Source: Pampus argenteus (taxonomy: Eukaryota > Chordata > Actinopteri > Scombriformes > Stromateidae). Taken from it: DNA of 64,000 nt. The position numbers and the translations under genes were made by a program. Where the stretch lies: assembly GCA_036937835.1 (NCBI GenBank), contig CM072880.1, positions 413,501-477,500 on the forward strand, given 5' to 3'. Positions 1 to 64,000 of the stretch are shown piece after piece. Under the pieces are notes generated by a model that had not been told where the DNA came from, did no database searches, and saw only the letters and a list, made by a program, of their open reading frames with translations. Each line of letters starts with the position of its first letter. The stretch's first letter is position 1.

Positions 1-104
1 CTGCAACATAGTACTAATTATTAGTATTAATAATACTAGTAGTATGTACTGTAAATATACAAGTACTACAATAATACAGTACTGATCTTCTACTGAAACA
101 CAGT

Positions 105-156
<52 letters not shown>

Positions 157-195
157 ACGGGGCTCTCACATGTGTGTGCGTGGACAGAGCTCTCC

Positions 196-231
<36 letters not shown>

Positions 232-282
232 GGGGGGTGGTGGTGGCTCTCAGGTGTTTTCATGGTATTTGTGTTCCTGCAG
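1..282. repeat. Intron end with two (GT)n microsatellites
   Basis: The first 282 bases are intron before e1. They hold two GT arrays (111-155 and 197-228) separated by a short spacer, then a G-rich run. Nothing else is seen. Confidence 0.85.
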
Positions 283-63219
<62,937 letters not shown>

Positions 63220-63378
63220 GTATGTTAACACACTCAACACAAGGGCCATTTAGTGGAGCTTTCAGTCATACAACACATGAGCCTCCTCAGCAGGTGCAGT
63301 TGCCAGGTTTTTATGGATTTATAGATTTTACAAAAGTACATAAGTATTATGAGCTCGATGTAGTTAAAGTGTGTTTCC

Positions 63379-64000
63379 AGTGGTTGAAGAAGTACTCAGA
63401 TTCTTTTACTGCAGTAAAAGTACTAATACAACAGTGTAAAATTACTTAAATACAAGTAAAACCCCATAAGTGTTATAAGCTTGAGTAAAGTACTGCAGTA
63501 ACAGTACATAAGTATAGTGATTTTGATGTAGTTAAAGTACTGCAGTAACAGTACATAAGTATAGTGATCTTGATGTAGTTAAAGTACTGCAGTAACAGTA
63601 CATAAGTACTGTGATATTGATGTAGTTAAAGTACTGCAGTAACAGTACATAAGTATAGTGATCTTGATGTAGTTAAAGTACTGCAGTAACAGTACATAAG
63701 TATAGTGATCTTGATGTAGTTAAAGTACTGCAGTAACAGTACATAAGTATTATGAGCTCGATGTAGTTAAAGTACTGCAGTAACAGTACATAAGTATAGT
63801 GATCTTGATGTAGTTAAAGTACTGCAGTAACAGTACATAAGTATAGTGATCTTGATGTAGTTAAAGAACTGCAGTATAAGTACATAAGTATAGTGATCTT
63901 GATGTAGTTAAAGTACTGCAGTAACAGTACATAAGTATAGTGATCTTGATGTAGTTAAAGTACTGCAGTATCAGTACATATGTATAGTGATCTTGATTTA
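63379..64000 (+). mobile_element. hAT-type MITE with 47-bp array running off the window
   Basis: Starts CCAGTGGTTGAAGAAGTACT, continues CTTTTACTGCAGTAAAAGTA, then from 63491 at least 10.8 copies of the 47-bp unit seen at 16958-17192. Variants include TATTATGAGCTCGATG and TGATATTGATG. The array is not finished at 64000. Confidence 0.85.

Overview
The window is 64 kb of vertebrate, almost certainly teleost, genomic DNA. The evidence is short exons in long introns, dense (GT)n and tetranucleotide arrays, and fish-type transposon relics (Tc1, hAT MITEs, pogo-like, LINE). All host coding sequence that I can find belongs to one gene on the + strand: ptprm, receptor-type protein tyrosine phosphatase mu, an R2B/type IIB receptor phosphatase. 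Thirty GT-AG exons between 283 and 63219 join into one open frame of 2 nt plus 1151 codons. Assignment to mu rather than kappa, tau or upsilon rests on the extracellular domain and especially the juxtamembrane exons (KLAKKRKET, SSPSSFTLKTNT, DPFVPTAIL, VPIN). I cannot tell whether this is the ptprma or ptprmb copy.

Layout: 283-2889, C-terminal half of the MAM domain; 3651-4098, Ig domain; 7363-25331, four fibronectin III repeats with a furin-type site (RQRR) in the fourth; 32457-32589, transmembrane segment; 35809-50197, juxtamembrane region with four frame-neutral cassette exons including a 12-nt microexon; 57645-62961, catalytic phosphatase domain D1 (WPD loop, HCSAGAGRTG loop) and the D1-D2 linker; 63046-63219, first exon of the D2 pseudophosphatase domain. 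The signal peptide, the first half of MAM and most of D2 lie outside the window. The product would be a homophilic cell-cell adhesion receptor with a cytoplasmic tyrosine phosphatase.

The introns are full of repeats. They hold a Tc1-like element with TA target duplication (30788-31862), LINE reverse transcriptase and ORF1-esterase relics, a GIY-YIG relic, a pogo-like deletion derivative, and at least six fragments of a composite hAT-type MITE. Two different minisatellites have expanded inside copies of that MITE: a 29-bp unit in 45 copies at 52287-53595, and a 47-bp unit at 16958-17192 and again at 63491-64000. Other arrays include a homopyrimidine minisatellite (4438-5385), a 1-kb CTGT/CTCT array (32665-33660), GATA/GGAT arrays and a 34-bp repeat (about 35960-36235).

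The most unusual host-gene observations are these. Five or six 3' splice sites have (TG)n in place of a polypyrimidine tract. Three D1 exons lie between an upstream (TG)n and a downstream (CA)n, which are complementary in the transcript. The juxtamembrane cassette cluster could give up to 16 in-frame forms. A coding CA repeat adds Thr-His residues to the juxtamembrane region. I found no tRNA, rRNA, CRISPR array, second protein-coding host gene or promoter that I could support.
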